Of a DNA stretch of 64,000 bases, positions 37,401-45,184 are shown piece by piece. Under the pieces are notes generated by a model. It was not told the origin of the DNA, searched no databases, and worked only from the letters and a program-made list of their open reading frames with translations. This DNA comes from Lachnospiraceae bacterium (GTDB taxonomy: Bacteria; Bacillota; Clostridia; Lachnospirales; Lachnospiraceae), in the NCBI GenBank assembly GCA_024403355.1, contig JAKSRW010000004.1, positions 54,231-118,230 of the forward strand. Reading direction: 5' to 3'. A program made the translations under genes and the position numbers. Position 1 is the first letter of the stretch. Each line of letters opens with the position of its first letter.

Positions 37401-39048
37401 ACGGGTACATACACCAATCGCAGTTAAAATGTCGATTAAGGATGATAACCTTAACTATGTTCAGTTCATTGATTCATCGACCGATGATACCACAGCTCAT
37501 GCTGTAATCGGACGCTCGGATTCGTTCGGTTCATCGGGAAATGAAAATTCAAGCAATGATTTTACTGTGGAAATAAGTCTTGTCGGAAGGCATCTCGATC
37601 ATAGCCGTTATCCCGGCTATGGGACAAGAGATTATTCTAAATACATTAAATCGGTCAACGATGAGAAGGATATTAAAATATCTTTCGAGTGTGACGTTAT
37701 GGCGGATGTAAATTCTGATAAAAAGGAGTCTGATGATCTGCTGATAAAGGCGGGAAGCTGGAACATCGTATATGACAGATATTATATACCCGAATGGGTG
37801 AAGGAGGGTGAATATAAGGTTAAGGTTATGGCAGCAGCCATTAACAGCTATGATGGAGCTGGTGAGCAGCAGCGGGTTAATACCGATCCTTCGGCATATT
37901 ATGTATATGATGAGTTTAAGATAGAAGTAAGCGGTAAACTCTATGGACTTACGCTTAATTCTGTAAATTCAAATGCTTATGACTGGAAAAACGTATTTTA
38001 TGATAATTCTAAAATGAAATGCAGATTTCCTGATAAATATGAGGACGGAAGCTTTAGCAGGGAATTTGACAGCCTGAAGAGGTATTATTATTCCTCGGGC
38101 AGCAAAAATGAACTGGGGTTACCGACGAAACGTATTGACAGATATACGCTTCCGTTAATTGACGGGGCAAGTCCTGTATCAAAAGATTACGGAATGCTGA
38201 AAAGCGGATATATTTGGAATTTTTCTTTAAAAACAGCAGGACGTAAAACTGCAAACGATGCAGCGTTTGTTAAAATAGTTCCAAGCTTTTACTGGCTTTC
38301 GCCGGACGGAAGGGAACGGCAAAGGGCAGATATCCGCTATGATACTGTAATAGACGGAAAAAGGATTAATTATCTGAGGGCAGGTTCGTCAACTGATTCG
38401 AAAAAGCTTTTTTACAGTTATGCATGGGCTAATACTATGGGAATACCTGTTAATCTGTTGAATGAAAATGAAATTATACGAGGTAATAAAAAGCTGATTA
38501 ATGAAAATACGGCGGTTTATTCATACGGACAGATATTAATCGATAAACATTTGAAAATGTTTTCAGGCAGCGGCTATGCAGGATTAATGGAAGCAAAGCA
38601 AAGCGGATATTCGAAATCGCAGCTATCGCAGACGGAACAGACCTGGTATTTTTGCTATGGTCTTCCGGACAGCTATCATGTAACAGAATACGGTTATGAT
38701 GTTGATTCTTATGTGGAAAAACATGGAGCATGCAATTATGAAGAAGAGTTTTGGAAAAAGGATGGGTATCTTATAGTACATTTTGATATAGCTGCCTATG
38801 ATAAAAACGGAAAAATGATAATGACCTACAGCAATTCAAAAGCAAATTTACTTAACGGAATGTGTAATATGTGGAAAATGGAGGGATATCAGAATAAAAA
38901 AACGGATTCGTCAGGGCAGGAATTTATCTTTGAGGAAGGGGATGTGATAATAGTAAGGATTCCCGGTTCTACATCCGAAAACGGAAGCAGAACTCCGAAG
39001 CCTCCCACAAATTATAGCGAAGACAGAATGACGGATCATCTGAATTAA
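31435..39048 (+). CDS. Giant secreted protein (2537 aa) with tandem modules and DnaJ-like zinc-binding region
   Basis: Signal sequence or anchor at the N-terminus (LVIMLMLTVIIMSL, then KNYHVKADYS). Between about 430 and 1160, and again about 1500-1690, modules of roughly 115-130 residues recur, each closing on a (V)W(I/V)PL(x)KK-type strand. Examples are VWIPLIK (about 431), IWVPVCKK (563), IRIPLEKK (677), VWIPLVKK (794), VFVPL (911), LFIP (1155), YIPVK (1568) and LFIPME (1680). They look like MucBP-style beta modules. Residues about 1243-1375 hold five CxxC motifs, two as CxxCxGxG (CRKCFGTG, CSACDGTG), as in DnaJ. The 850-residue C-terminus is unrecognised; no LPXTG or C-terminal helix. ATG at 31435; ATG 31462 is an alternative. 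Confidence 0.75.
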   Translation: MIVKRPGEQMKEFVKKGIVFTVRLVIMLMLTVIIMSLKNYHVKADYSFSYENDGGDTVMVTVSGINNNNYIRFPFGYETRGAYVRAKIDTDMVDGPDTWVWLCEDGPAGGCKDNTLGVKEHSMFWFTRNDFTDTEADGTTRVGVMVSEYLQDYMKRFYPAVAAYNFRHEIQCEFVWCFSVQALADTIVVGKKPDGSPVTIGSRMSLSENGKGLVRTAAFNIPADGGADLNAAVSGFDFRKRISAAVKYHYGNGSGLNEYLCYSYDDMKRAQLILARDFMGDASLATGFASINSDQSSFWNAWQVVRIDASVSNECNVHIGFYDVNAKEPVGDIISEGFAQNVYEKNSKNKLLSDWKKYIGSNYQVDVKDSMAGYPAYQVAYDNSMPAFKNAKTAIKGYDPSNPDHSLGRLSAAGDIYYLNTVPDRDNLLVWIPLIKQVRLKIHFYEPENENSSFKGDYSTFEAGYVSQGSEIGALNILNIFNEFKNDISRKAAMSEYEIDWSRGKSYSAKGFFAVRGDNPYISFDYIQAGGAEVHRFSNSVTEVSDPYFYLNTNANDNKYTVIWVPVCKKKQSAEVYYSYYDSVSGKAITIDNQLYRNAVPNLAERKAEGVFTGIYIPEGYHLYTAISADFYATDSISDIRNPLPLGTAGAVGSGEYDSVIGRYKINAVPDNEYIMIRIPLEKKKTVSFTDVYAHYFYYENGEAKRIGTKGVKIGQLQQGVKKQSIDIGSVLEIPAAYEYKGGEIIIPYGDDLSMVANRIEAIASDSVLSGSKEGFPPTVTIRSAIPECKYICVWIPLVKKVSRTELSIQFIDANTGVNIGKNLSLDTVSRNTVFAPLNYKDECLSGINVEGSYSLDLSGCYGAKAIYSEDNDIANIAYNEAEKYKKITFSSQSLCKFIIPAGEGEVLSVKVFVPLSYKEQLKDKDRKLRIVYYNADSEQNETIKTDGDYIIPSVNGWYVPGRISESLIYNGKRYNRSVSDSYVYFAADEGFLNTPFGERNILEQGRFEDKEYGRFTINRTASEYLLYIGMSEGKTSISAAFIDKNTGAVIKISNDEKVFKNTMSLYEFDAEQIIFFNDKAYRPCDKKHEAKAAYKVRAIYPAFEITMFPDYDWPETRLSYYGAKQFFTLDKEECYMFGSAGSVLINIGDKNISKLYLFIPCDVIKPVEIHCVSEDEKDSVDFLESYSLYIAEGEKAEKELTSLLVDGVEYTPMLSGSLAIAGKDICDAKPEAAGAEFRYRYCRKCFGTGKEGVSYCKNCTSGANIDNPNTYTLYTRHKNYYSVDGLSESEADWIINNVRWRPGLELSSGSLRQCESCGKWSEFYTYSSYHGKSYYYTGFNSYGYFSNSFERNCSACDGTGYEKVEIYKSAVCPDCKKSYYSPKKHLISNSEESRYLTSVECMLKEDIRKICENSIYKTLSYNSAEKSGYKIIESSVEYNEGKYIAATQDTAYVYGHTVMYALYAAEAQNVIVKYVSLDSDGDIDKLIKECEGDKVNYDREYIYNGESELTVEGVKYTVTGKDALLVYGNNSYEDFRDYGRTDMGQQLIYNGSGKWTTKGKYSSKEDAVLYIPVKRTEIPSRVVYISVNSDGKMESILKAEDGPAVCPGDYYIYNSLLYLDDNKGNVYSISSRLLPLIAYGGQNAYDLIDRNRPDNSWMKVVRRDKNKWMSQNVLPEVNELTLFIPMEMERRSEAPKIEAQEDIEVKFAGPNAYAEVKAQDASGFDVNRAIPSSEGIYSEVKASRYILDAAFKNITGEKEYRVVVEQPYNIIDLITKKEQTIVKKRTVTVKRNYSYWTIDHIRYYRLNNAVIMNDSLVGRPDRKNMTVDFTKLLSMDADSPVHIPLISDERYTKEEEHINVLELTHLELPTVDVYINDTSADIDELSEAVALAAAEKAVKEIKVKNDGMSFDGNIVMNSEWCDRAAERPNTDAIAAPELLTGRSEDIEIPRQTLNGCYESSGSVTYVPVTIINSMPENSRYLIENINSVRVHTPIAVKMSIKDDNLNYVQFIDSSTDDTTAHAVIGRSDSFGSSGNENSSNDFTVEISLVGRHLDHSRYPGYGTRDYSKYIKSVNDEKDIKISFECDVMADVNSDKKESDDLLIKAGSWNIVYDRYYIPEWVKEGEYKVKVMAAAINSYDGAGEQQRVNTDPSAYYVYDEFKIEVSGKLYGLTLNSVNSNAYDWKNVFYDNSKMKCRFPDKYEDGSFSREFDSLKRYYYSSGSKNELGLPTKRIDRYTLPLIDGASPVSKDYGMLKSGYIWNFSLKTAGRKTANDAAFVKIVPSFYWLSPDGRERQRADIRYDTVIDGKRINYLRAGSSTDSKKLFYSYAWANTMGIPVNLLNENEIIRGNKKLINENTAVYSYGQILIDKHLKMFSGSGYAGLMEAKQSGYSKSQLSQTEQTWYFCYGLPDSYHVTEYGYDVDSYVEKHGACNYEEEFWKKDGYLIVHFDIAAYDKNGKMIMTYSNSKANLLNGMCNMWKMEGYQNKKTDSSGQEFIFEEGDVIIVRIPGSTSENGSRTPKPPTNYSEDRMTDHLN

Positions 39049-39054
39049 GAATAT

Positions 39055-39094
39055 AAAAAATCCCTCTTTATCGACATAAATTCGATAAAGAGGG
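39055..39094 (-). terminator. Intrinsic terminator of degV
   Basis: Perfect 13-base arms CCCTCTTTATCGA (39062-39074) and TCGATAAAGAGGG (39082-39094), seven-base loop. On the minus strand the stem is followed by ATTTTTT. On the plus strand no U tract follows, so it is a poor terminator for the giant gene ending at 39048. Confidence 0.85.
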
Positions 39095-39123
39095 AAGCTG
39101 TCAAAACAATGAGTCAAAATAAA

Positions 39124-39987
39124 TTATCTCTTAGTTCCCATAAAGAAGAGGGCGATAGTTCCGGGGCCGGCATGACATCCGATGGTAGGAGTAATCATAC
39201 TGATGATGAAATTCTTGAAGCCTAAACGCTCCTGAATCATATCCTTTACTAAATTGGCATCCTCTTCGGAATCACCATGTGTGATAACAATTACGTCATT
39301 GTCATCCTTGGTATAATGCTCTTCCATGGCATCAACGATGGCACTGAGTGATTTCTTACGACCACGAACGTTTTTAAGTGAAACAAGACGACCTTCGTTA
39401 TCAACATGAAGAACGGGCTTAACATTGATGAGGCCGCCGAGAATTGCTACAGCCTTTGAAATACGTCCGCCTCTCTGGAGATAAGTAAGGCTTTCAACCG
39501 TGAACTCATGACGAACATTATGCTTATGCTCCTCAGCCCAGCTGATAATCTCGTTCATTGAAGCACCTTTTTCCTTCATCTGAACACAGTAGTAGAGGAA
39601 TAAGCCCTGACCACCGGATGCACAAAGTGAATCAATTACGACAATACGTGAACCGGGATGTGCTTCACAGACATCCTTTGCTACGAAAGAAGCTGTGCTG
39701 TATGAAGCACTAAGACCTGATGAGAAAGCAATGTGAAGAATTTCATAATCTTTCTCTACATATTCGGTAAAGAGCTTCTCTGCAGACTTGGGATTGATAC
39801 ATGCTGTGGAAACCTGAGCATCTTTTCTCATTGCTTCGTATACCTCATGAACATCCATCTGTCTGTCATCACCGTATTCTTCACCGTTAACAGTATACTG
39901 AAGCTGAAGTACGGGAACGTTATGTTCAGTATAATATGACTCGGGAAGATCACATGTTGAATCAGTGGTAATAATAAAGTTTTTCAT
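39124..39987 (-). CDS. degV: DegV family fatty-acid-binding protein
   Basis: 287 residues. DegV (FakB-type) proteins bind a fatty acid between two domains and can present it to a fatty acid kinase. Visible: N-terminal ITTDSTCDLP, HIAFSSGLSASYSTA (fatty-acid carboxylate-binding SSGLS), VIDSLCASGGQGLFLYY, LTYLQRGGRISKA and a C-terminal TPTIGCHAGPGTIALFF. All match the family. Start at 39987 (ATG, AAAGGAATACC upstream); a longer in-frame start at 40026 is less likely. Faces the Tad operon and is divergent from secDF. A separate promoter and a small palindrome lie upstream. Confidence 0.93.
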   Translation of the reverse strand: MKNFIITTDSTCDLPESYYTEHNVPVLQLQYTVNGEEYGDDRQMDVHEVYEAMRKDAQVSTACINPKSAEKLFTEYVEKDYEILHIAFSSGLSASYSTASFVAKDVCEAHPGSRIVVIDSLCASGGQGLFLYYCVQMKEKGASMNEIISWAEEHKHNVRHEFTVESLTYLQRGGRISKAVAILGGLINVKPVLHVDNEGRLVSLKNVRGRKKSLSAIVDAMEEHYTKDDNDVIVITHGDSEEDANLVKDMIQERLGFKNFIISMITPTIGCHAGPGTIALFFMGTKR

Positions 39988-40066
39988 ATGGTATTCCTTT
40001 CTGTAAAATGAATATACAACGCACATTGTTTACAATAACTATTTATAATGTTGCCTTTGCTAAATG

Positions 40067-40087
40067 ATGTAGTTTTAATTACTACAT
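40067..40087. promoter_or_regulatory. Inverted repeat just downstream of the degV promoter
   Basis: ATGTAGT (40067-40073), seven-base spacer, ACTACAT (40081-40087). It lies a few bases downstream of the expected degV start point, a usual place for a repressor operator. The binding protein is unknown; a fatty-acid-responsive repressor would fit DegV, but the sequence does not match the FapR consensus I know. Confidence 0.4.
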
Positions 40088-40100
40088 TGCTCTTGCAGAA

Positions 40101-40129
40101 ATATTATCATATTTTAATAGTATCGTCAA
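40101..40129 (-). promoter_or_regulatory. degV promoter
   Basis: On the minus strand TTGACG (40129-40124), 17-base spacer, TAATAT (40106-40101). It gives a leader of about 105 bases before the degV ATG. Confidence 0.7.
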
Positions 40130-40158
40130 CTGTTATTTACTTATTTTATTTTAGCTAT

Positions 40159-40187
40159 TTGACATGAAATTAAATGTGTGTTAATAT
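40159..40187 (+). promoter_or_regulatory. secDF promoter
   Basis: TTGACA (40159-40164), 17-base spacer, TAATAT (40182-40187): near-consensus sigma-A promoter, consistent with high expression. Leader to the ATG is about 48 bases. Confidence 0.8.
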
Positions 40188-40242
40188 AAATTATCTTTGG
40201 GCTTGACTCAAAAATTTATATTGTAAAAGGATAAGAGAGACA

Positions 40243-42513
40243 ATGAAAGGTAAAGGTATTATTCAGCTGCTTGTAGCTATTCTTGTAATAGCAGCAGTCG
40301 GTTTTGTCGCAATCTTTGGTATTGGTGCCAACAAGAGCGGTAGCATCAATAATGTTCGACTCGGTCTGGATCTTGCAGGCGGTGTAAGTGTTACTTACGA
40401 GACTGTTAAGGAAGATCCCACAGCCAATGAGTTATCAGACACAGTTTATAAGATGCAGCTTCGTGCACAGAGCATGAGTACTGAATCTCAGGTTTATCCC
40501 GAGGGTGACCGTCGTGTAACAGTAGCCATCCCTGATGTTGATGATGCAGATGCAGTTCTTGCACAGCTTGGTTCAGCAGGTAACATTTATTTCATTTATG
40601 CTGTCGGACCTTCAGGTACACAGAACGTTAAGGAAAGCGGTATTGATCCTGAGACCGGCGACCTTGTTTATGAGCTTACACGCCCCATGAGCGAAATCAT
40701 TGAGAGCGGTGATGTAGTTATCGACGGTTCAGATATTTCAGGTGCAGAGCCTAACATCATCAGAAACGAAGTAGGTATCACAGAGAATATCGTTGAGCTT
40801 AACTTCAACTCAGCAGGCGCATCAAAGTTTGCTTCTGCTACATCTTACGCATATCAGTTCAGAGATTCTGCAGTAAGAGATTTCAGAAACTGTATTGCAA
40901 TCGTATATGATAATAAGGTTGTAAGCTGCCCCGGTGTAGCAAGTGTTATCAGCGACGGTAAGGCTACAATTTCAGGACAGGAGTCATTCGAGGAGAGCCA
41001 GAACCTTGCAACTACAATCAGAATTGGTGCACTTCCCCTTGAACTTTCAGTATTAAGATATTATGTTGAAGGCGCACAGCTTGGTGCAGACGCACTCAAG
41101 AACAGCTTAATTGCCGGTATTATCGGTCTTGCGCTTATCGTTCTTTTCATGATTATCAAGTACCGTATTCCCGGTCTTGCTTCAGCATTAGCTCTTGTAT
41201 TCTATACAGGACTTATGGTTATCTGCCTCAATCTTTTCGAGGTTACACTTACACTTCCCGGTATCGCAGGTATTATCCTGTCGATAGGTATGGCGGTTGA
41301 TGCGAATGTCATCATCTTCACACGTATCCAGGAAGAGCTTGGTTCAGGTAAGACAGTTCGTTCAAGTATTAAGCTTGGTTTCAGCAAGGCTTTATCAGCA
41401 ATCATCGATGGTAACGTAACAACCATTATTGCTGCAATCGTTCTTTACTTCCTTGGTTCAGGTACAGTTAAGGGCTTTGCTCAGACACTTGCAATCGGTA
41501 TCATTCTTTCAATGCTTACCGCTTTATTCGTTACAAAGTTCATTCTTGATTCATTCTTCAAGCTTGGTGCAAACGGTGTTAAGTGCTACGGTGAGAAGAA
41601 GGATAAGAAGTCATTCGGTATTGTCAAGAACTTTGGTAAGTTCTCAATTATCTCAGGTGTAATCATCCTTGCAGGCATTATTACAGTAGTGGTTAATTCA
41701 TCTACAATCGGAACACCTTTTAACTATGGTCTTGATTTCTCAGGCGGTACAGCTACTACAGCAGTATTTGACGGTTCACTTCCTTCGGGTATCAATAAGG
41801 ACCTTGAGACAAAGATTCAGGCTGAAATCGGTGAGCTTCCTCTTATTTCTACTGTTGAGTCTCAGAATATGGTTACCATCAGAACTACAGAGCTTTCAAC
41901 AGACAACCGTGCTAAGGTAATTGATTTACTTACTAACGATTACAATATTAACGAAAAGAATATTACAACAGAGAGCGTTGGTGCTACAGTCAGTGGCGAG
42001 ATGAAGAAGGATGCGCTTGTGGCTGTTATCGTAGCAACAATCTGTATGCTTATCTACATCTGGTTCAGATTTAAGAACATCAACTTCGCTGCAGCTTCGG
42101 TAGCAGCTCTTGTACATGACGTACTTGTAGTTCTTACCGTATATGCAATCGGCAGAAGCTTCATCTCAGTAGGTAATACATTTATTGCTTGTCTGTTGAC
42201 AATCGTTGGTTACTCAATTAATGCGACCATCGTTATCTTCGACAGAATTCGTGAGAATATGAAGGAGAAGCTTTCAAAGGAGTCTGTATCTGATGTAGTA
42301 GATAAGAGTATTACACAGACATTCACACGAAGCATTTATACTTCATTAACAACACTTGTAACAGTTGTTCTTCTCGCAATTATGGGTGATACTTCAGTTA
42401 AGGAATTTGCTATTCCTCTTATTGCAGGTATCGTTTGCGGTACATTCTCATCAGTATGTCTCGCCAGCGGTTTCTGGTACACCTTACAGAAGAAGCTTAA
42501 GAAGGTTAAATAA
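40243..42513 (+). CDS. secDF: Protein translocase subunit SecDF (fused SecD-SecF)
   Basis: 756 residues in the membrane, assisting Sec export using the proton gradient. The SecD half (about 1-435) has an N-terminal helix, the RLGLDLAGGVSV motif, the outer P1 domain and helices including AIGMAVDANVIIFTRIQEEL. The SecF half begins after KSFGIVKNFGKFSIISG, with NYGLDFSGGT and the matching GYSINATIVIFDRIRENM. The fusion is usual in many Firmicutes. The ATG follows AGGATAAGAGAGAC. Codon use is strongly biased (highly expressed). Ends seven bases before recJ. Confidence 0.97.
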   Translation: MKGKGIIQLLVAILVIAAVGFVAIFGIGANKSGSINNVRLGLDLAGGVSVTYETVKEDPTANELSDTVYKMQLRAQSMSTESQVYPEGDRRVTVAIPDVDDADAVLAQLGSAGNIYFIYAVGPSGTQNVKESGIDPETGDLVYELTRPMSEIIESGDVVIDGSDISGAEPNIIRNEVGITENIVELNFNSAGASKFASATSYAYQFRDSAVRDFRNCIAIVYDNKVVSCPGVASVISDGKATISGQESFEESQNLATTIRIGALPLELSVLRYYVEGAQLGADALKNSLIAGIIGLALIVLFMIIKYRIPGLASALALVFYTGLMVICLNLFEVTLTLPGIAGIILSIGMAVDANVIIFTRIQEELGSGKTVRSSIKLGFSKALSAIIDGNVTTIIAAIVLYFLGSGTVKGFAQTLAIGIILSMLTALFVTKFILDSFFKLGANGVKCYGEKKDKKSFGIVKNFGKFSIISGVIILAGIITVVVNSSTIGTPFNYGLDFSGGTATTAVFDGSLPSGINKDLETKIQAEIGELPLISTVESQNMVTIRTTELSTDNRAKVIDLLTNDYNINEKNITTESVGATVSGEMKKDALVAVIVATICMLIYIWFRFKNINFAAASVAALVHDVLVVLTVYAIGRSFISVGNTFIACLLTIVGYSINATIVIFDRIRENMKEKLSKESVSDVVDKSITQTFTRSIYTSLTTLVTVVLLAIMGDTSVKEFAIPLIAGIVCGTFSSVCLASGFWYTLQKKLKKVK

Positions 42514-42520
42514 TTAACAA

Positions 42521-44353
42521 ATGCAAAAGTGGACTGTTTATAATAAGACCGGTGATTTTGCCGGAATTATGAAAAAGTTTAATTTGAGCAGTGTCGCTGC
42601 AAGACTTCTGGTTAACAGAGGTCTGGTGGAAGATAAGCAGATTGAGGATTATCTTTATCCTGATGAGAAGCTCTTTAATCCACCTGAGCTGATATATGAT
42701 TTATCGAAGGCTGCGGATCTTATTGAAAGAAAGATTGCGGAAAAGAAGAAAATTCGTATAATCGGTGATTATGATGCAGACGGCATTATGTCAACCTTTG
42801 TTCTGACTGACTCGCTTATGCGAATCGGTGCTGACGTGGATTTTTATATTCCGGACAGAATAAAGGACGGATATGGAATTAATATTGAAATGATAGAGAA
42901 AGCAGGTAATGACGGTATTGATACCGTCATTACTTGCGATAATGGCATTTCAGCGACAGAAGCAGCATCAGAAGCACGTAGGCTGGGCATCACGCTGGTT
43001 GTAACAGACCATCATGAACTTCCCGCTACACTTCCTGATGCTGATGTCTTAATTGACCCTAAAAGGCCGGAGGACAGCTATCCCTGTAAGGAAATATGCG
43101 GGGCGGTGGTTGCGGCAAAGCTTGCTTCGGAGCTTCTTCGAAGAGAAAAAATCTGTGAAGAAAACCGGGGCTTTATCGACTATATTGAATTTCTTGCTGT
43201 TGCGACAATTTGCGATGTAGTTCCCTTGGTTACGGAAAACAGGGCAGTCGCAAAGCTTGGCCTTAAGAAAATAAACGAAAGCTATATGCCGGTAATAAAA
43301 AGGCTCGCAGATAATGGCATTCCGTTGGAAAGCTTAACCTCAAGCAGTCTTTCGAAATATACTAACGGGAAGCAGTTAAATTTGGGCTTGCTTGCTCTAT
43401 TATATGTATGTGAACTGAAAAACTATCTTGTCACGGAATACTCTGTCGGGTTTGTGGTTGGTCCGTGTTTTAATGCGACAGGAAGACTGGATTTGGCAGC
43501 AAAGGCTATAGGTCTTCTGAAAAGTGCCAGCCTTACCGAGGCCCTTGAGAATGCAAAAGTATGTAAGTCTCTTAACGAAGAGAGAAAGAAGCTTACTGCG
43601 GATTTTGTGGAAAAGGCATACGATATGCTTGATGCAGGCGGGGTTCAGGATAAAGTGCTGGTAGTAGAACTGCCTGAATGCCACGAAAGTCTTGTTGGAA
43701 TCATAGCGGGAAGAATCAGAGAAAGGTATTGTCGTCCCACTATTGTGCTTACGGCGGTTAAGGATGGCATGAAGGGTTCGGCACGTTCGATTCCTGAATA
43801 TAATATGTTTGAAGGTCTTAAGGAATGCTCGGAGCTTTTCACAAAGTTTGGCGGGCATCCGATGGCTGCGGGACTGAGTCTTCCTACGGAAAACGTATCA
43901 CTTCTTCGTCAAAGGCTTAATGAAAACTGCAGGCTGACCGATGAGGATATGATTGAAAAGATTACTCTTGATGCGGCCGTGGCTTTTAATGTCTTTACCG
44001 AAAAAGAGGTAAATGAGATAGAAATGCTTGCTCCGTTCGGTGCGGGTAATCCTTCGGTTTTATTTGGCGAAAGAGACCTTAAGGTTCTCAGACTTTCGCA
44101 TCTGGGAAAGGACGGTTCGTACATCAAAATAGATGTATGTAATATTTACGGGGCGAGATATCAGATTCCCTATTTTGGCGATAAGGCTGATTTTCTTAAT
44201 CAGATAGAAGCCAAATACGGTAATTCTGAGCTTGAAGCAGCTTTTGCAGGTCGTGAAAATAAAATCAGGCTGGCACTTGCTTATCAGCCAAGGATAAATG
44301 AATTTAACGGTAACCGTACGGTTCAGGTAAATGTAAAGTATTTGAAAATATAG
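42521..44353 (+). CDS. recJ: Single-stranded-DNA-specific exonuclease RecJ (DHH family)
   Basis: 610 residues. 5'-3' exonuclease for recombination and base-excision repair. DHH phosphoesterase motifs: GDYDADGIMSTFVL (about 83-96), CDNGI, VTDHHE (about 167), ATICDVVPL, and the DHHA1/RecJ-type NATGRLDLA and FGGHPMAAGLS motifs, followed by an OB-like region. The ATG is seven bases after secDF; the nearest good ribosome sequence, AAGAAGG, lies inside the secDF end, so expression may be coupled and modest. Confidence 0.93.
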   Translation: MQKWTVYNKTGDFAGIMKKFNLSSVAARLLVNRGLVEDKQIEDYLYPDEKLFNPPELIYDLSKAADLIERKIAEKKKIRIIGDYDADGIMSTFVLTDSLMRIGADVDFYIPDRIKDGYGINIEMIEKAGNDGIDTVITCDNGISATEAASEARRLGITLVVTDHHELPATLPDADVLIDPKRPEDSYPCKEICGAVVAAKLASELLRREKICEENRGFIDYIEFLAVATICDVVPLVTENRAVAKLGLKKINESYMPVIKRLADNGIPLESLTSSSLSKYTNGKQLNLGLLALLYVCELKNYLVTEYSVGFVVGPCFNATGRLDLAAKAIGLLKSASLTEALENAKVCKSLNEERKKLTADFVEKAYDMLDAGGVQDKVLVVELPECHESLVGIIAGRIRERYCRPTIVLTAVKDGMKGSARSIPEYNMFEGLKECSELFTKFGGHPMAAGLSLPTENVSLLRQRLNENCRLTDEDMIEKITLDAAVAFNVFTEKEVNEIEMLAPFGAGNPSVLFGERDLKVLRLSHLGKDGSYIKIDVCNIYGARYQIPYFGDKADFLNQIEAKYGNSELEAAFAGRENKIRLALAYQPRINEFNGNRTVQVNVKYLKI

Positions 44354-44371
44354 AAAGGTTGGAAAATTATA

Positions 44372-45184
44372 ATGAAACAGTTTGGTTTTATTGGTGCAGG
44401 TAATATGGGCCTTCCCCTTCTGAAGGGTGCAATCAGTCTCTGTGGCGTTGAAAATTGTATGTTTTATACTCCGGTACCCGCGGAGGTTGAAAAGGTAAAT
44501 GCTATTACAGGAGCAGAAAGTGTGGAAAATAATATTCAGCTTGCTAATAACTGTAAATTTATTGTACTTTGCGTAAAGCCTCAGTTTCTCGGCAGTGTTT
44601 ACGAGGATTTAAAACAGGTTGATCTTAAGGATAAGGTAGTTGTTTCAATCGCAGCAGGCGTTGCATCGGATACAATTCGTGAAAATATCGGAGCATCAAC
44701 AAAGATCGTCAGAATTATGCCCAATACTCCTGCAGGCGTGGGTGAGGGAATGGCATGTATCTGTTTCCCGGCAGAGTCAAACCTTTCTGATGAGGAAAAG
44801 AATACTGTTCTGGCATTATTTAACAAGGTCGGTAAGGCAGAGGTTATTCCTGAGACACTTATGAATGCGGCAGTTTGTGCAAACGGAAGCTCACCTGCTT
44901 ATGTATATATGTTTATTGAGGCTCTTGCAGACAGTGTAGTTAAGTACGGAATCCCCAGAAAAACAGCATATACACTTGCAGCACAGACTGTTCTCGGTTC
45001 TGCTAAAATGGTACTTGAGACAGGCATCCATCCCGGTGAGCTCAAGGATAATGTATGTTCACCCGGCGGAACAACTATCGCAGCAGTAGAAAAGCTTGAG
45101 GAATATGGCTTTAGAAATGCCATTATGAAGGCAACCGATGCTTGCTATGAGAAGAGTGTAGAGCTTGGCAGGAAGAAGGCATGA
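44372..45184 (+). CDS. proC: Pyrroline-5-carboxylate reductase
   Basis: 270 residues; last step of proline synthesis, NAD(P)H-dependent. Rossmann start FGFIGAGNMGLPLLKG, CVKPQ segment, VRIMPNTPAGVGEGMACI, CANGSSPAYVYMFIEALADS, the LAAQTVLGSAKMVLETG helix and the signature HPGELKDNVCSPGGTTIAAVEKLE. AGAAAGG precedes the ATG by about 13 bases. Its stop overlaps the proB start by four bases (ATGA). Confidence 0.96.
   Translation: MKQFGFIGAGNMGLPLLKGAISLCGVENCMFYTPVPAEVEKVNAITGAESVENNIQLANNCKFIVLCVKPQFLGSVYEDLKQVDLKDKVVVSIAAGVASDTIRENIGASTKIVRIMPNTPAGVGEGMACICFPAESNLSDEEKNTVLALFNKVGKAEVIPETLMNAAVCANGSSPAYVYMFIEALADSVVKYGIPRKTAYTLAAQTVLGSAKMVLETGIHPGELKDNVCSPGGTTIAAVEKLEEYGFRNAIMKATDACYEKSVELGRKKA

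Noticed and set aside
31435..39048. Sortase-anchored adhesin
   Set aside because: The C-terminus has no LPXTG-like motif, membrane helix or basic tail.
39062..39094. Hairpin as terminator of the giant Tad-locus gene
   Set aside because: On the plus strand the stem is followed by AAGCTG, no U tract; the T run is on the minus strand, so it belongs to degV.
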